This document shows positions 5,537-6,135 of a stretch of DNA of 6,135 bases, one piece after another; positions within the stretch are counted from its first letter, which is position 1; each line of letters starts with the position of its first letter. Below the pieces are notes generated by a model that saw only the letters and a list, made by a program, of their open reading frames with translations, was not told the origin of the DNA and ran no database searches. Position numbers and translations under genes: made by a program. The stretch comes from Betaproteobacteria bacterium (GTDB taxonomy: Bacteria > Pseudomonadota > Gammaproteobacteria > Burkholderiales > Burkholderiaceae): contig JAGWXN010000200.1 in NCBI GenBank assembly GCA_018969885.1, forward strand, positions 1 through 6,135, written 5' to 3'.

Positions 5537-6135
5537 ATGTCATTTCAATTCTCCCCGCGCAGTCTCGACCTTCAGGGCCGACTCAAGGCCTTCATGGATC
5601 AGCACATTTATCCGAATGAGCACCGCTTCGAGGAGGAGGTCGCCGCGAACCGCCGCGCCGGCAATGTCTGGGTCCCCACGCGGCTAATTGACGAACTCAA
5701 GCCGGTCGCGCGCGAGGCGGGCCTTTGGAACCTGTTCCTGCCACGCTCGGCGCGCGTGCCCGAAGGCCTGTCAAACCTTGACTACGCGCCCCTCTGCGAG
5801 ATCATGGGTCGTGTTCACTGGGCGCCAGAGGTCTTCAACTGCTCAGCGCCCGATACGGGCAACATGGAAACCTTTGAGCGCTACGCGAGCGAATCGCTCA
5901 AACGCCAGTGGCTAGACCCCCTGCTGCGAGGCGAGATCCGTTCGGCGTTCGCGATGACCGAGCCTGGCGTCGCTTCATCGGACGCCACCAATATCGAGTC
6001 CACCATCGTTCGTGAGGGTGACCATTACCGCATCAACGGACGAAAGTGGTGGACTTCCGGCGCACCGGATCCGCGCTGCAAGGGTTTTATTTTCATGGGT
6101 AAGACCGACCTCTCCGCGCCGAGGCATCAACAGCA
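5537..6135 (+). CDS. Acyl-CoA dehydrogenase, ACAD10/11- or LvaC-like (partial, 3' end outside window)
   Basis: The first 199 codons plus two bases are present; members of this group are usually about 400 residues, so roughly half is missing. The N-terminal helical domain covers about 1-130 and includes [11 protein letters not shown] (100-110), a stretch typical of the ACAD10/ACAD11 group. The beta domain begins with the flavin-contacting [15 protein letters not shown] (138-152), where the group has VASSDATN in place of the usual GSD pattern. RKWWTSG (169-175), DPRC and FMGKTD (186-191) also match ACAD10/ACAD11. The catalytic base would lie past the edge and cannot be checked. Relatives bind FAD and convert 4-phosphoacyl-CoA to an enoyl-CoA, with loss of phosphate, and then to 3-hydroxyacyl-CoA; others are ordinary acyl-CoA dehydrogenases. 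Immediate adjacency to the kinase gene, whose domain is fused to it in animals, supports the former. The start is fixed by the GGAG at 5528. Confidence 0.88.
   Translation, partial: MSFQFSPRSLDLQGRLKAFMDQHIYPNEHRFEEEVAANRRAGNVWVPTRLIDELKPVAREAGLWNLFLPRSARVPEGLSNLDYAPLCEIMGRVHWAPEVFNCSAPDTGNMETFERYASESLKRQWLDPLLRGEIRSAFAMTEPGVASSDATNIESTIVREGDHYRINGRKWWTSGAPDPRCKGFIFMGKTDLSAPRHQQ

Overview
This window reads as chromosomal DNA of a GC-rich proteobacterium, most likely a betaproteobacterium of the Burkholderiales type. The reasons are strong G/C preference at third codon positions, a YheS-type ABC-F factor, a long PaaH-like 3-hydroxyacyl-CoA dehydrogenase, and a TACAAT box placed almost directly before an ATG. 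The assignment is by impression, because no search could be run. Coding density is very high. No stretch over 300 bases lacks a gene, and I see no tRNA, rRNA, CRISPR array, insertion sequence or phage element.

Layout: (a) 1-81 is extremely GC-rich, holds a strong hairpin and may be the tail of an upstream gene. (b) 82-2076 (+) is a complete ABC-F translation factor of the YheS type, starting with GTG. (c) 2091-2729 (-) is a complete glutathione S-transferase, convergent with yheS and only 14 bases from it. (d) 2730-2823 is a 94-base divergent intergenic region with a 24-base inverted repeat and a -10-like box placed for a leaderless transcript. (e) 2824-4356 (+) is a complete two-unit NAD-dependent 3-hydroxyacyl-CoA dehydrogenase. 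(f) 4360-5478 (+) is an APH-fold phosphotransferase of the ACAD10/ACAD11 N-terminal (LvaA-like) type. (g) 5537 to the window end (+) is the first 199 codons of an ACAD10/ACAD11-like (LvaC-like) acyl-CoA dehydrogenase, cut by the window edge.

Genes (e) to (g) look like one operon. Animals fuse (f) and (g) into one protein, and Pseudomonas putida encodes them separately in its levulinate (lva) operon. In those systems the kinase phosphorylates the 4-hydroxyl of a 4-hydroxyacyl-CoA, and the dehydrogenase-fold enzyme removes the phosphate to give an enoyl/3-hydroxyacyl-CoA. A 3-hydroxyacyl-CoA dehydrogenase can then oxidise that product for beta-oxidation. The three genes together therefore suggest a compact route feeding 4-hydroxy acids (or a related hydroxy acid) into beta-oxidation. 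The substrate cannot be read from the sequence. The YheS gene is probably unrelated housekeeping. The glutathione S-transferase may share control with the operon through the divergent region.
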